8,639 bases of DNA from the NCBI GenBank assembly GCA_027325115.1, contig DAHWFG010000616.1, positions 1 through 8,639 of the forward strand, given 5' to 3'. Below the pieces are notes generated by a model. It saw nothing but the letters and a program-made list of their open reading frames with translations. It was not told the origin of the DNA and did no database searches. The stretch's first letter is position 1, and every line of letters starts with the position of its first letter. This document shows, piece by piece, positions 1-6,121 of this stretch. Origin of the DNA: JAKBCQ01 sp021807585 (GTDB lineage Bacteria; Planctomycetota; Planctomycetia; Isosphaerales; Isosphaeraceae). Made by a program: the position numbers and the translations under genes.

Positions 1-24
1 GGACGGATCATCATTTTTGAGTTC

Positions 25-1203
25 CTATCCAGTTGTACTGGTCTCGACTGAATCGTTAGGCGATCGCGATCGATCGGATCGCGTCCGGGCCGACCCGGAG
101 TGTTTTTTGACTTGGGAACGATGAATCCTATAATACCTCGCAAAATAGAATCCGACCGGCATGACGATCACCAATCCGATGAAGAAGATCATCCATGGAA
201 ATGACGCTTTTTGCTTGTACGATCGAATCAGATCTCCGTTTTTAAATTCATAAACGACAGCGCCCGGAGGAATCGACTTCATTTGGAAGAACCGCTTGTC
301 GTAATTTGGATGAAGTGATTTAATATTCATCTCGAACGTACAGGTTTGTGCCAAGAGTTTTTTGTTCTTGCGCAGAAGATTTTCATCATTAATCAATAAT
401 TGGGCGTTTTTGGGATACCAAACTCCGGGTACAGCCTCGCTCCATTCCAAAACAGATCCCTCTCGTTGTGGATCTGTCGATGAAAGAAACAATACGTAAA
501 CCTCGTATTTTACGAGAATATAATTCTTTTCAATCGACAGCCAGTAATACGACATAAATCCTTGCTCTTTTTTAAGTTTTTCCATCCATAGATTCTGAGC
601 GATCTTCAAACATTTCATTCCATCGACCACATCGAATCCAATCACTTTATTGATGATATTATATTTTGTGATATTTTTTCCATTTTTTCGTTCAACCGAT
701 CCCGATTCGATCGACAGTCGATCGGAAAGCTGATCGTTATTGTTCTGATGAAGTAAAATCCGATGAGGTTTAATCTTTCTTTCGGGGATGATGAGAGCAT
801 CTTTATTAATATTAATAATTCTATCATCTATATTTGTAATCATTTCCAATCCATCGTAATAGGAAGTTTCAACCCGGTTAATGTCCTTGAGATCCATCGA
901 ATGGTATCTTTCTACGGATTTTTTATGGAACATGCCATCCTGATAAACATATTTGCTCTTTGATTTTAAATGTTTGATATCGATCGGTTCGGCGAACGGT
1001 TGATCCGCGGGATTCATCTCGATCGTTTCGATCAAGTCGACGTCGAGATCTTCAAAAAGCTTCTCACCCGCTCTGATGTTTGCGACGACCTCGTCCAACG
1101 ACGGGATCGCGTCGGCGTTCACGCCTCGAACGTCGAGGAAGAACAAATACATGAGGATCGTAACGATTGAGAAAACCGAGAATCGCAATTGAATCGATAA
1201 CAC
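25..1203 (-). CDS. Exported hypothetical protein with a signal peptide and C-terminal membrane anchor
   Basis: The product is 392 aa if the GTG at 1203 is the start. That GTG follows the Shine-Dalgarno-like AAGGGGA by 6 nt. A sigma70-like promoter lies just upstream, and its -10 ends one base before the ATG at 1227, so the in-frame starts at 1254 (GTG) and 1227 (ATG) would not be transcribed from it. From 1203 the N-terminus is a good signal peptide: a hydrophobic stretch at about residues 8-24 and likely cleavage after VNA (about residue 30). A large polar, Lys/Asn-rich domain follows, then one membrane segment (about 335-356, WMIFFIGLVIVMPVGFYF) and a short Arg/Ser-rich basic tail that is probably cytoplasmic. 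The openings SLDEVVANIRAGEKLFEDLDVDL and, late, IPPGAVVYEF resemble planctomycete proteins I loosely associate with a LolA-like (lipoprotein-carrier) fold; this is recall only. Function unknown. The gene is markedly AT-rich compared with the right half. Stop is TAG. Confidence 0.75.
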   Translation of the reverse strand: MLSIQLRFSVFSIVTILMYLFFLDVRGVNADAIPSLDEVVANIRAGEKLFEDLDVDLIETIEMNPADQPFAEPIDIKHLKSKSKYVYQDGMFHKKSVERYHSMDLKDINRVETSYYDGLEMITNIDDRIININKDALIIPERKIKPHRILLHQNNNDQLSDRLSIESGSVERKNGKNITKYNIINKVIGFDVVDGMKCLKIAQNLWMEKLKKEQGFMSYYWLSIEKNYILVKYEVYVLFLSSTDPQREGSVLEWSEAVPGVWYPKNAQLLINDENLLRKNKKLLAQTCTFEMNIKSLHPNYDKRFFQMKSIPPGAVVYEFKNGDLIRSYKQKASFPWMIFFIGLVIVMPVGFYFARYYRIHRSQVKKHSGSARTRSDRSRSPNDSVETSTTG

Positions 1204-1227
1204 GATGAATCCCCTTTCGATAATCAT

Positions 1228-1256
1228 ACTATAGCCTAAGAGTCGTCCGCTCACAA
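1228..1256 (-). promoter_or_regulatory. Sigma70-like promoter of the 25-1203 gene
   Basis: Read on the minus strand, TTGTGA (1256-1251) and TATAGT (1233-1228) are separated by exactly 17 nt. They match the -35 and -10 consensus at 4 of 6 and 5 of 6 positions. Transcription would begin near 1221, giving a leader of about 18 nt that contains the ribosome-binding site for the GTG at 1203. Planctomycete promoters are poorly characterised, so this is a prediction. Confidence 0.5.
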
Positions 1257-1291
1257 CAGGAACGAATCTCGGAGAAATCCTCGGATGATTC

Positions 1292-1324
1292 GGTGTGTCG
1301 ACATTATAATCTCATCGACACACC
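1292..1324. promoter_or_regulatory. Perfect 10-bp inverted repeat, operator or stem-loop
   Basis: GGTGTGTCGA (1292-1301) and its exact complement TCGACACACC (1315-1324) flank a 13-nt AT-rich spacer that contains TATAAT on both strands. It lies between the Cys-rich protein gene and the 25-1203 gene, centred about 87 bp upstream of the predicted start of transcription of the latter. It could be a binding site for a dimeric regulator, or a stem-loop ending the upstream transcript. No T-run follows it on the minus strand, so a simple intrinsic terminator is less likely. Confidence 0.45.
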
Positions 1325-1354
1325 CGTGATAGATGAATTAAATGAGTCTTTCTT

Positions 1355-1382
1355 ATCATCAAATCATAGTTGATATGATGAT
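1355..1382. other. AT-rich stem-loop after the Cys-rich protein gene
   Basis: ATCATCAAATCA (1355-1366) pairs with TGATATGATGAT (1371-1382) at 11 of 12 positions across a 4-nt loop. It begins 16 bases past the stop codon of the Cys-rich protein gene (1399). On the plus strand it is followed by a T-rich stretch (1385-1398), whereas on the transcribed minus strand the A-run precedes it. As a terminator it therefore has the wrong polarity for the gene it follows. It may instead stabilise the 3' end of the message. Confidence 0.3.
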
Positions 1383-1398
1383 TGATTTTTTGTTTGTT

Positions 1399-1806
1399 CT
1401 AGCTAAAACATACCGCTGCAGGAGTCGTATTAACAGCAGTCCCAGCATCACCTGAACATGAACAATTGGTCGTATTGCACTCTCCTTCTTGAAGAGGGCA
1501 TGGGTATCTGGTTCCTGAACCGCATCCACTTGATTCTAGATCAGATTGAACGCATGGATCGAGCTGTGGTTTACTCGATTGCCAACAACCTGAATACGAA
1601 TTAGTTGAATTCGATGTTACAAGATAACAATTTCCCGAGGTCGGCGAAATGTAGACCCCACAGGAATCGCAATTGACAACAGTGCAGAGAGCATAACCAG
1701 AAATATTGTAATTTGAGGCGAAGATATTGGCTCCGACTCCGAGAACGATCGAGATTGCCCCGATCAATAGAAACGCGAAATCGACGAATCGTTGAATCTT
1801 CCGCAT
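1399..1806 (-). CDS. Small secreted cysteine-rich protein (12 Cys)
   Basis: The product is 135 aa from the ATG at 1806, which has TTGGAGA about 9 nt upstream; an in-frame TTG at 1821 lies inside that ribosome-binding site and is rejected. The N-terminus is basic (MRKIQR) and then hydrophobic (about residues 9-30), ending ANIFA-S, so it is a signal peptide or a single N-terminal anchor. The exported part (31-135) has 12 cysteines, at 41, 46, 49, 60, 74, 85, 95, 103, 110, 115, 117 and 133. It is otherwise rich in Ser, Thr, Asn and Gly with almost no Lys. The even number of cysteines suggests up to six disulfides or a metal or thiol scaffold. I do not recognise the family. It lies 91 bp downstream of the DUF1573 gene on the same strand, so co-transcription is plausible. 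Stop is TAG. Confidence 0.75.
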   Translation of the reverse strand: MRKIQRFVDFAFLLIGAISIVLGVGANIFASNYNISGYALCTVVNCDSCGVYISPTSGNCYLVTSNSTNSYSGCWQSSKPQLDPCVQSDLESSGCGSGTRYPCPLQEGECNTTNCSCSGDAGTAVNTTPAAVCFS

Positions 1807-1897
1807 GGGATGAATCTCCAATCAAGTGAACGATCGAAACGATAACGAGAACTCACGAAATCACTCAATTCTAAGTCGCAGAACCTCCGGTACGCGA

Positions 1898-2905
1898 CTA
1901 ATCGACGACGGATGATGAATTACGGTCACTGACCGATTTCATCACAATCCTTACGCGATCGTCGACCCCCTCGAATTTGAGAATCAAAACCTCGATCGCC
2001 GATAATTCGGCGCCTTTGGATACGCGAATCGAAACACGAACCGGATTCGCTCCGGCCGTCCCGACTCGCTCGACGGAAATCCCTTTCGGAGCTGAAAAAT
2101 CCATCAATCGACCTGGAATCCTTCCCAACCGCGAACGAATGAAAACATTGTAACTTTCAAATCCTCCATCTTTTGGGAAACGAAAGATCGTCGAAGGAGA
2201 TACCTCGACGGGACCGATCACCCGCGCAGTCCATTGCGCCATCGTCTGCCGTTTCAATCCAGATAAATCGAAATGAATCGCCCCACCGTACGATTGCGCT
2301 TTCTCACCCGCGTGAAATCGCACGCGATAGCGAACCTCGCCGGGCCGAGACGAAACGCGCTCAAACTTCAATGCATCGGGCGCATCGCTTATCTTAATCT
2401 CGCCGAGATTGGCCTTCGGATCGTGAGGAGGTCCCAAGATGCGGAATTCCAAATCCTTTGAGCCTCCGATCGCAATCTCGCCGAATACGAGCGAACCAGG
2501 CTTTAATACACACGACGCCAAGCATCGCGCTTCTAATCTTATCTCACCGATCGGATGCTTTGGATCGTTCGAATTCACCGAAATGAGGATCGATTTTTCT
2601 TGTCCCTCATTATCAAGACGTACGCCGACATGAATATCTTTGGTACGCCCGGGTTCCAATACCCCTTCACGAGGCGTTAACTCGGTGCATCCACATGAAG
2701 CATTGAGTTTATATCGTAATGGTAGGAGACCGGCGTTTCCTAGCGGAATATCGACCGATAGAAGATCTCCGGGATTCTTGGCGGTCAGCCGATAGGGAAC
2801 GGGTGGTAAAACCACCCGCGCCGCCGGAACCGAACGCATCGAATAAAGACGAATCAGAAAGGCCGTCCCGCCGATCGCTATGAGTAGAGTTCCGACGATC
2901 CTCAT
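1898..2905 (-). CDS. DUF1573 domain-containing exported protein
   Basis: The product is 335 aa. A short N-terminal hydrophobic segment (about residues 3-20) acts as a signal anchor. Residues about 41-128 form a typical DUF1573 Ig-like domain: LLSVDIPLGNAG, then NASCGCT (cysteines 71 and 73), then GVLEPG and SVNSNDPKHP (about 110-117). This SCGCT...PG...SNDP pattern is the hallmark of the family, which is abundant in Planctomycetes and Bacteroidetes and has no established biochemical role. Two further beta-rich segments (about 134-229 and 233-325) look like degenerate Ig-like repeats without cysteine pairs. The protein probably sits outside the cytoplasmic membrane. No good Shine-Dalgarno is seen before the ATG at 2905, but no better start exists and this one preserves the hydrophobic segment. 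It is the first of three same-strand genes for exported proteins. Stop is TAG. Confidence 0.85.
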   Translation of the reverse strand: MRIVGTLLIAIGGTAFLIRLYSMRSVPAARVVLPPVPYRLTAKNPGDLLSVDIPLGNAGLLPLRYKLNASCGCTELTPREGVLEPGRTKDIHVGVRLDNEGQEKSILISVNSNDPKHPIGEIRLEARCLASCVLKPGSLVFGEIAIGGSKDLEFRILGPPHDPKANLGEIKISDAPDALKFERVSSRPGEVRYRVRFHAGEKAQSYGGAIHFDLSGLKRQTMAQWTARVIGPVEVSPSTIFRFPKDGGFESYNVFIRSRLGRIPGRLMDFSAPKGISVERVGTAGANPVRVSIRVSKGAELSAIEVLILKFEGVDDRVRIVMKSVSDRNSSSVVD

Positions 2906-2978
2906 ACGTTTCGAGGATTTTGATCCCCCCTCGATACGAACGTCGGTTATCGTTTGTAAGGGGCTCGTGTCCGCCGAT

Positions 2979-2990
2979 CCATTACAATGG
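2979..2990. repeat. Short inverted repeat upstream of the DUF1573 gene
   Basis: CCATT-AC-AATGG is a perfect 5-bp inverted repeat around a 2-bp centre. It abuts the ATTGG tandem array and lies about 75-85 bp upstream of the DUF1573 start codon. On the minus strand it contains TGTAAT, a 5-of-6 match to a -10 box, but the position 17 nt upstream is poor as a -35 and falls within the tandem repeat. Confidence 0.3.
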
Positions 2991-3044
2991 ATTGGATTGG
3001 ATTGGATTGGATTGGATTGGATTGGATTGTATTGGATTGGATTG
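2986..3044. repeat. Pentanucleotide tandem repeat (ATTGG)n
   Basis: Ten consecutive ATTGG units plus a partial unit run from 2991 to 3044, preceded by a near-unit AATGG at 2986-2990. The only substitution inside the array is G to T at 3030. It is a simple-sequence tract in the spacer upstream of the DUF1573 gene. A reading frame passing through it encodes a GLDWI period, but the surrounding frame does not look coding. The low divergence suggests recent slippage or expansion. Confidence 0.9.
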
Positions 3045-3685
3045 CGCTGCTGAGCTTTTCATGGCGCATCTCCGTCGGTTTGATCTCACAGTTGATCGGT
3101 ATTGGTGCACGACAAGAAGGCTGAGGCGATCAAAACGATTAAATAGTACTCATCACGCTTCGGCGAGTCAATGGGGTCGTGGGATTTTTGTTGAAGCGGA
3201 AAAACAAGGCTTTTTGAAGTGATTCACGCGAAATTTGAGCTGTTGTCGCAGGACAATCGACGGAACGATGATCGATCCTCGAATCGACGCACCGAATGAG
3301 TCCGATAGATGATGGTACATCCCGCACGGATTTCTGCTCGATCTCGACAAGCTGATGACACTGAGAACCGCGCCGGGCGATCCGATTCGGTTAGAAGTCG
3401 ATTCGGTTTCGCCAAAATCCATGATGAATCAGATGGGGCGAATCGCTCTTTTCAACCGTTTGCGATTCCTCAACACAATCGCTTGCATCGAATCTTCTCA
3501 AAATAGCATCATGATGAGCGCGGTTGGATTCGGCGCATCACCTGGGCCGACACACAATCAATTGTGATTTACCATTATTTTTGCATATATAGTTTCGATG
3601 CCGGGCGAACCGAAAACGTGCAACTCAAAACAAGAGATATCAATGTGTTTTTTTCTATCATATCTGAGTTCGTATCAGCACGAAA
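3045..3685. other. Gene-poor spacer with no recognisable coding region
   Basis: Both strands carry only short overlapping frames of under about 100 codons, with no ribosome-binding site, no family resemblance and no consistent codon pattern. No tRNA, rRNA or transposase remnant is recognised. Together with the flanking repeats it is a spacer of nearly 1 kb (2906-3888) between two minus-strand genes. It may be decayed sequence or may hold an unrecognised non-coding RNA. Confidence 0.5.
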
Positions 3686-3715
3686 AGACCCTCGCTTGCG
3701 CGTCGGGCTGGTATA
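3686..3715. repeat. Copy of a dispersed planctomycete short repeat
   Basis: The segment around CCTCGCTTGCGCGTCGGGCT (3690-3709) translates as LACASG in one plus frame, PRLRVGL in another, and SPTRKRG on the minus strand. From memory these three peptide signatures recur in many spurious short proteins annotated in planctomycete genomes, which points to a dispersed intergenic repeat. The flanking sequence is non-coding, as expected for such an element. The function of the repeat is unknown. Confidence 0.5.
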
Positions 3716-3888
3716 CAGACACATCGTATACGGGATTTCGTTTTCCACGCCGATGGAGACGACGGTCGAACGGTTTAAGTGTGGAGGATGCGCCGGAAAA
3801 CGTGTTTTCATCTCCGATAAACGATTGAACATGTCATTACAATTAGCATTAATCGATCCTTTGGCCTTCGCTTCGATATCTTAAACGC
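3716..3888. other. Remainder of the gene-poor spacer
   Basis: Nothing convincing is coded here. A plus-strand frame of about 106 codons runs across 3564-3884 but overlaps the dispersed repeat and lacks a ribosome-binding site or family signature. The segment ends 3' to the EXORDIUM-like gene. Confidence 0.4.
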
Positions 3889-3911
3889 TCAACCCGCCGA
3901 CGCGGGTTTGA
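3889..3911 (-). terminator. Hairpin over the stop codon of the EXORDIUM-like gene
   Basis: AACCCGC (3891-3897) pairs perfectly with GCGGGTT (3902-3908) around the 4-nt loop CGAC, and two more pairs form beyond a one-base bulge. The stem includes the TGA stop codon (3891-3889). On the minus strand it is followed by GCGTTTAAGA, so the U-run is short. It is a probable terminator or 3'-end stabiliser. Confidence 0.5.
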
Positions 3912-4662
3912 GGGCGCACGCGTTTTGCGCGTTCGACCACTCCAACTGAATCAGATACCCGCCGAGCCGAGCCGTCGTGTCGTTGCAAATATCGCCGATC
4001 TCCTCCCCCGTCGTCGGGTCGACCCACGCGTCGAGTGCGGGATCGGTGATCGACTCGCACAATTCGTGGCTGCTGATCTTGGTGATCGAATCCAAAATCG
4101 TCCCGAACGAACAACCCGAACACGTCACGTAAGGCTGAACCGCATAATAAATATTCATGTTAATCTGATTGTGATATCCGCAAAAATCTTGGCACGATTG
4201 GATTGATTGATCGATCGCCGTAACGTCGGGGGGTAAATAAATGAAATACAAGGTGTTCGCGGTGACGGCGGGAACCGTACCGTTCGCGATCCAGTTTTGA
4301 AGCGCCGTCTGAATTTGCGAATCGGTCACCCGGCGACCCCCCGTAACGGCGTCTCCAGGCTCGGAATTCGCGATCTGAACCGACGGAAGTCGAACGCCGT
4401 GACCGATCGTCAAGGTCGGAGTCGAATATTCGGCCAACAAATCCATCAACGAGCTGGTGAGAATATAATCATAAAAACCATTAATCTTATTGGAAAGCGC
4501 CGATCCCTCGGTTCCGGTCCAATACGTCCCCCAGTATATCGGTACGACCTCGACCGCGCTCAGGACCGTCCCCCCCGATTGATACACGAGTTGAGCCGAG
4601 GGCGCCGCGACCGCCGCGGCCTTTTTTTTCACGAGCGGTACGATGCCGCGCCGACTTATCAT
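3889..4662 (-). CDS. EXORDIUM (Phi-1)-like protein with HELCE motif
   Basis: The product is 257 aa from the ATG at 4662, which has GGAGG 8 nt upstream. The frame is open for a further 112 codons upstream, but that part is Arg/Ser-rich and lies across the divergent intergenic region, so the longer start is rejected. After a basic, Ala-rich N-terminus (MISRRGIVPLVKKK) come GGTVLSAVEVVPIYWG (about 30-45), a helical segment (about 55-79), LYFIYLPPDV (138-147), CQDFCGYHNQ (157-166), CSGC (181-184), SSHELCESITDP (197-208) and GEEIGDIC (219-226). The order resembles the plant EXORDIUM/Phi-1 family (PF04674) and, as I recall, bacterial homologues carrying SHEL.EA.TDP and E.IGD.C; plant members lack the His-Glu pair. 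H199, E200, E203, D207 and E220/E221 could bind metal. The seven cysteines suggest disulfides outside the cytoplasm, although no clear signal peptide is visible. Enzymatic function is unproven. Confidence 0.65.
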   Translation of the reverse strand: MISRRGIVPLVKKKAAAVAAPSAQLVYQSGGTVLSAVEVVPIYWGTYWTGTEGSALSNKINGFYDYILTSSLMDLLAEYSTPTLTIGHGVRLPSVQIANSEPGDAVTGGRRVTDSQIQTALQNWIANGTVPAVTANTLYFIYLPPDVTAIDQSIQSCQDFCGYHNQINMNIYYAVQPYVTCSGCSFGTILDSITKISSHELCESITDPALDAWVDPTTGEEIGDICNDTTARLGGYLIQLEWSNAQNACALKPASAG

Positions 4663-5013
4663 CGCAAAACCCTCCGGGCGAGCCGAAATCGCATTCTGAT
4701 CGCTTCCTCTTGAATATCTCGCGATTCGCCCCCGACGTCGATCGGAGGCGGGACGAATGGATCGATCCAATCTCGATCTCGCCCGCGCGATCCGACGCCT
4801 GACGATGCTTAGCCTCAAAATATTATGACGCGACGCCTCATTCCGCAAGACCGTGATCGAACGATCGCTCCCGATGCCGATCGAGAAGCAACCGACCGAT
4901 CCAACAGCGATCGATTCCAAAACCGATTGACATAAGTCGTGATTTTGGAAATGCTGGAGTTGATCGGGTCGATCGATCGACGATCGGCCGATTTCCACGG
5001 AGGGAAACGCGAG
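4663..5013. other. Divergent intergenic region
   Basis: This 351-bp region separates the divergent EXORDIUM-like and hydrolase genes. It is dense in CGATCG palindromes (for example 4967-4986) and contains the ribosome-binding sites of both genes. A perfect TTGACA (4927-4932) faces the hydrolase, but the hexamer 17 nt downstream (AATGCT) is a poor -10. No gene is supported here. Confidence 0.5.
4822..4848 (-). promoter_or_regulatory. Weak candidate promoter for the EXORDIUM-like gene
   Basis: On the minus strand, TTGCGG (4848-4843) is followed 15 nt later by CATAAT (4827-4822), or 17 nt later by TAATAT. This is the most AT-rich patch upstream of the gene. The -35 match is poor (3 of 6), so it is a guess. 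The leader would be about 150 nt. Confidence 0.25.
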
Positions 5014-6054
5014 ATGACGCTTCTTATCGAGCCGCGGTCGCGCTCCGACCGCCGCGCAACTTCGGACGATCGCGTGTGGTTACATCCAATAAGCGGTTCC
5101 GACGATTCCGCCCCCCCTGTGAAGGTTCGATCGATCGGGCGTCGCGTGCGGCGGCTCGTCGTTTGGATCGGCTCGCTTTACCTGGGCTTTGTGATCTTGC
5201 TCTTTTCATTTCAAGAACGAATTATCTTTCCTGGACATAACCGTCAGGGAAAGCCCGATACGATCGTCGCCGACCCTCCGCCTGGGCTTCGGATCGTCAC
5301 GCTCTCTCGTCCCGGCGAGCCGAGGCTCGTCGCGATCCACGCCGAAGCGCTTGATCAACACGGCCGAGCGTACGCCGATCCCGCGTCGCGCCCCTGGTTT
5401 CTTTACTTCTACGGCAACGCGATGTGTTTAAACGATACGATCAATCATGAGGTTGAAATGTTCCGGAGGATGGGGGCGAACGTGATCGTACCCGATTACC
5501 CGGGCTTCGGCATGAGCGACGGCGTTCCCGGAGAAACCGGGTGTTACCTCGCAGCGACCCGCTGTTATCAATATATCAAGGATTTTCAAAAAAAGAATCG
5601 GAAGCCGAACGGCCGAGCGGGAGCGATCGTCGTCGCGGGGTGGTCGTTGGGGGGAGCGGTCGCGATCGACCTGGCTTCGAAGGTTGAGGTCGACGGGGTG
5701 ATCGCGTTGTCGTCGTTTACGAGCTTGATCGAGATGTCGAGGCGTAATTTTCCGCTGATCCCCGCGCGGCTTTTGCTCAAACACCGGTTCGATAGCCTTT
5801 CCAAGATCCAAACGATCGACGCGCCGATCCTCCTGGTACACGGAGCGAGCGACCCGTTCATTCCCGCGGCGATGTCGGTTAAACTGGAGCGAGCGGCTCG
5901 CGGCGAGGTTAAGCGGATCACGATCCCGGGCGCGGGCCGTAACGACGTGTTCGAGATCGGCGGAGAAAAGCTCGAAAACGAGATTCGTGATTTCCTGAAC
6001 ATGATTTTAAGCGAGCCTTACGCCGACGATCCCGGCGGCCGCGTTCCGGAGTGA
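5014..6054 (+). CDS. Membrane-anchored alpha/beta hydrolase lacking the expected catalytic His
   Basis: The product is 346 aa from the ATG at 5014, which has GGAGGG 9 nt upstream; an earlier in-frame start at 4939 has no ribosome-binding site. A polar, Arg-rich N-terminus is followed by one membrane segment (about 48-66, LVVWIGSLYLGFVILLF) and the family-typical QERIIFPG. The hydrolase domain then shows YFYGNA (131-136, at the usual HGNAG oxyanion site), VPDYPGFGMSDG (159-170), the nucleophile elbow GWSLGG (Ser211), and HGASDPFIP (acid Asp280). The block usually read as GAGHND is GAGRND (307-311), so Arg309 replaces the charge-relay histidine. The architecture matches the ABHD13/BEM46-like serine hydrolases. 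Either the protein is catalytically altered or another His serves. It is followed by a hairpin (6122-6156) and then the YqeY gene. Confidence 0.85.
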   Translation: MTLLIEPRSRSDRRATSDDRVWLHPISGSDDSAPPVKVRSIGRRVRRLVVWIGSLYLGFVILLFSFQERIIFPGHNRQGKPDTIVADPPPGLRIVTLSRPGEPRLVAIHAEALDQHGRAYADPASRPWFLYFYGNAMCLNDTINHEVEMFRRMGANVIVPDYPGFGMSDGVPGETGCYLAATRCYQYIKDFQKKNRKPNGRAGAIVVAGWSLGGAVAIDLASKVEVDGVIALSSFTSLIEMSRRNFPLIPARLLLKHRFDSLSKIQTIDAPILLVHGASDPFIPAAMSVKLERAARGEVKRITIPGAGRNDVFEIGGEKLENEIRDFLNMILSEPYADDPGGRVPE

Positions 6055-6121
6055 AATCGGGTACGATTCCGGCGATGATCGCGCGTCGATCACGAACCAA
6101 AACGCGTCGATCGGCGTCGAG

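Noticed and set aside
2986..3044. CRISPR array
   Set aside because: The repeats are contiguous 5-bp units without spacers, and no cas genes are present.
3098..3147. Short reading VHDKKAEAIKTIK followed by a stop
   Set aside because: Only about 16 codons between stops with no start signal or match; probably chance.
2920..3222. Plus-strand frame of 100 codons through the ATTGG array with a GLDWI period
   Set aside because: TTG start without a ribosome-binding site, no family resemblance, and the 5-bp repeat is open in this frame by chance. It is better explained as an intergenic tandem repeat.
3711..3731. GTATAC repeated twice as a hairpin or attachment site
   Set aside because: Six-base self-complementary words 9 bp apart are expected by chance and nothing nearby suggests an integrase.
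4927..4955. Perfect TTGACA as promoter of the hydrolase gene
   Set aside because: The hexamer at the correct distance (AATGCT) matches the -10 consensus at only 3 of 6 positions. Left as a note in the intergenic entry.
4663..4998. N-terminal extension of 112 codons for the EXORDIUM-like protein
   Set aside because: Arg/Ser-rich sequence typical of non-coding CGATCG-rich DNA. The ATG at 4662 has a strong GGAGG at correct spacing, and the longer version would overlap the upstream region of the divergent gene.
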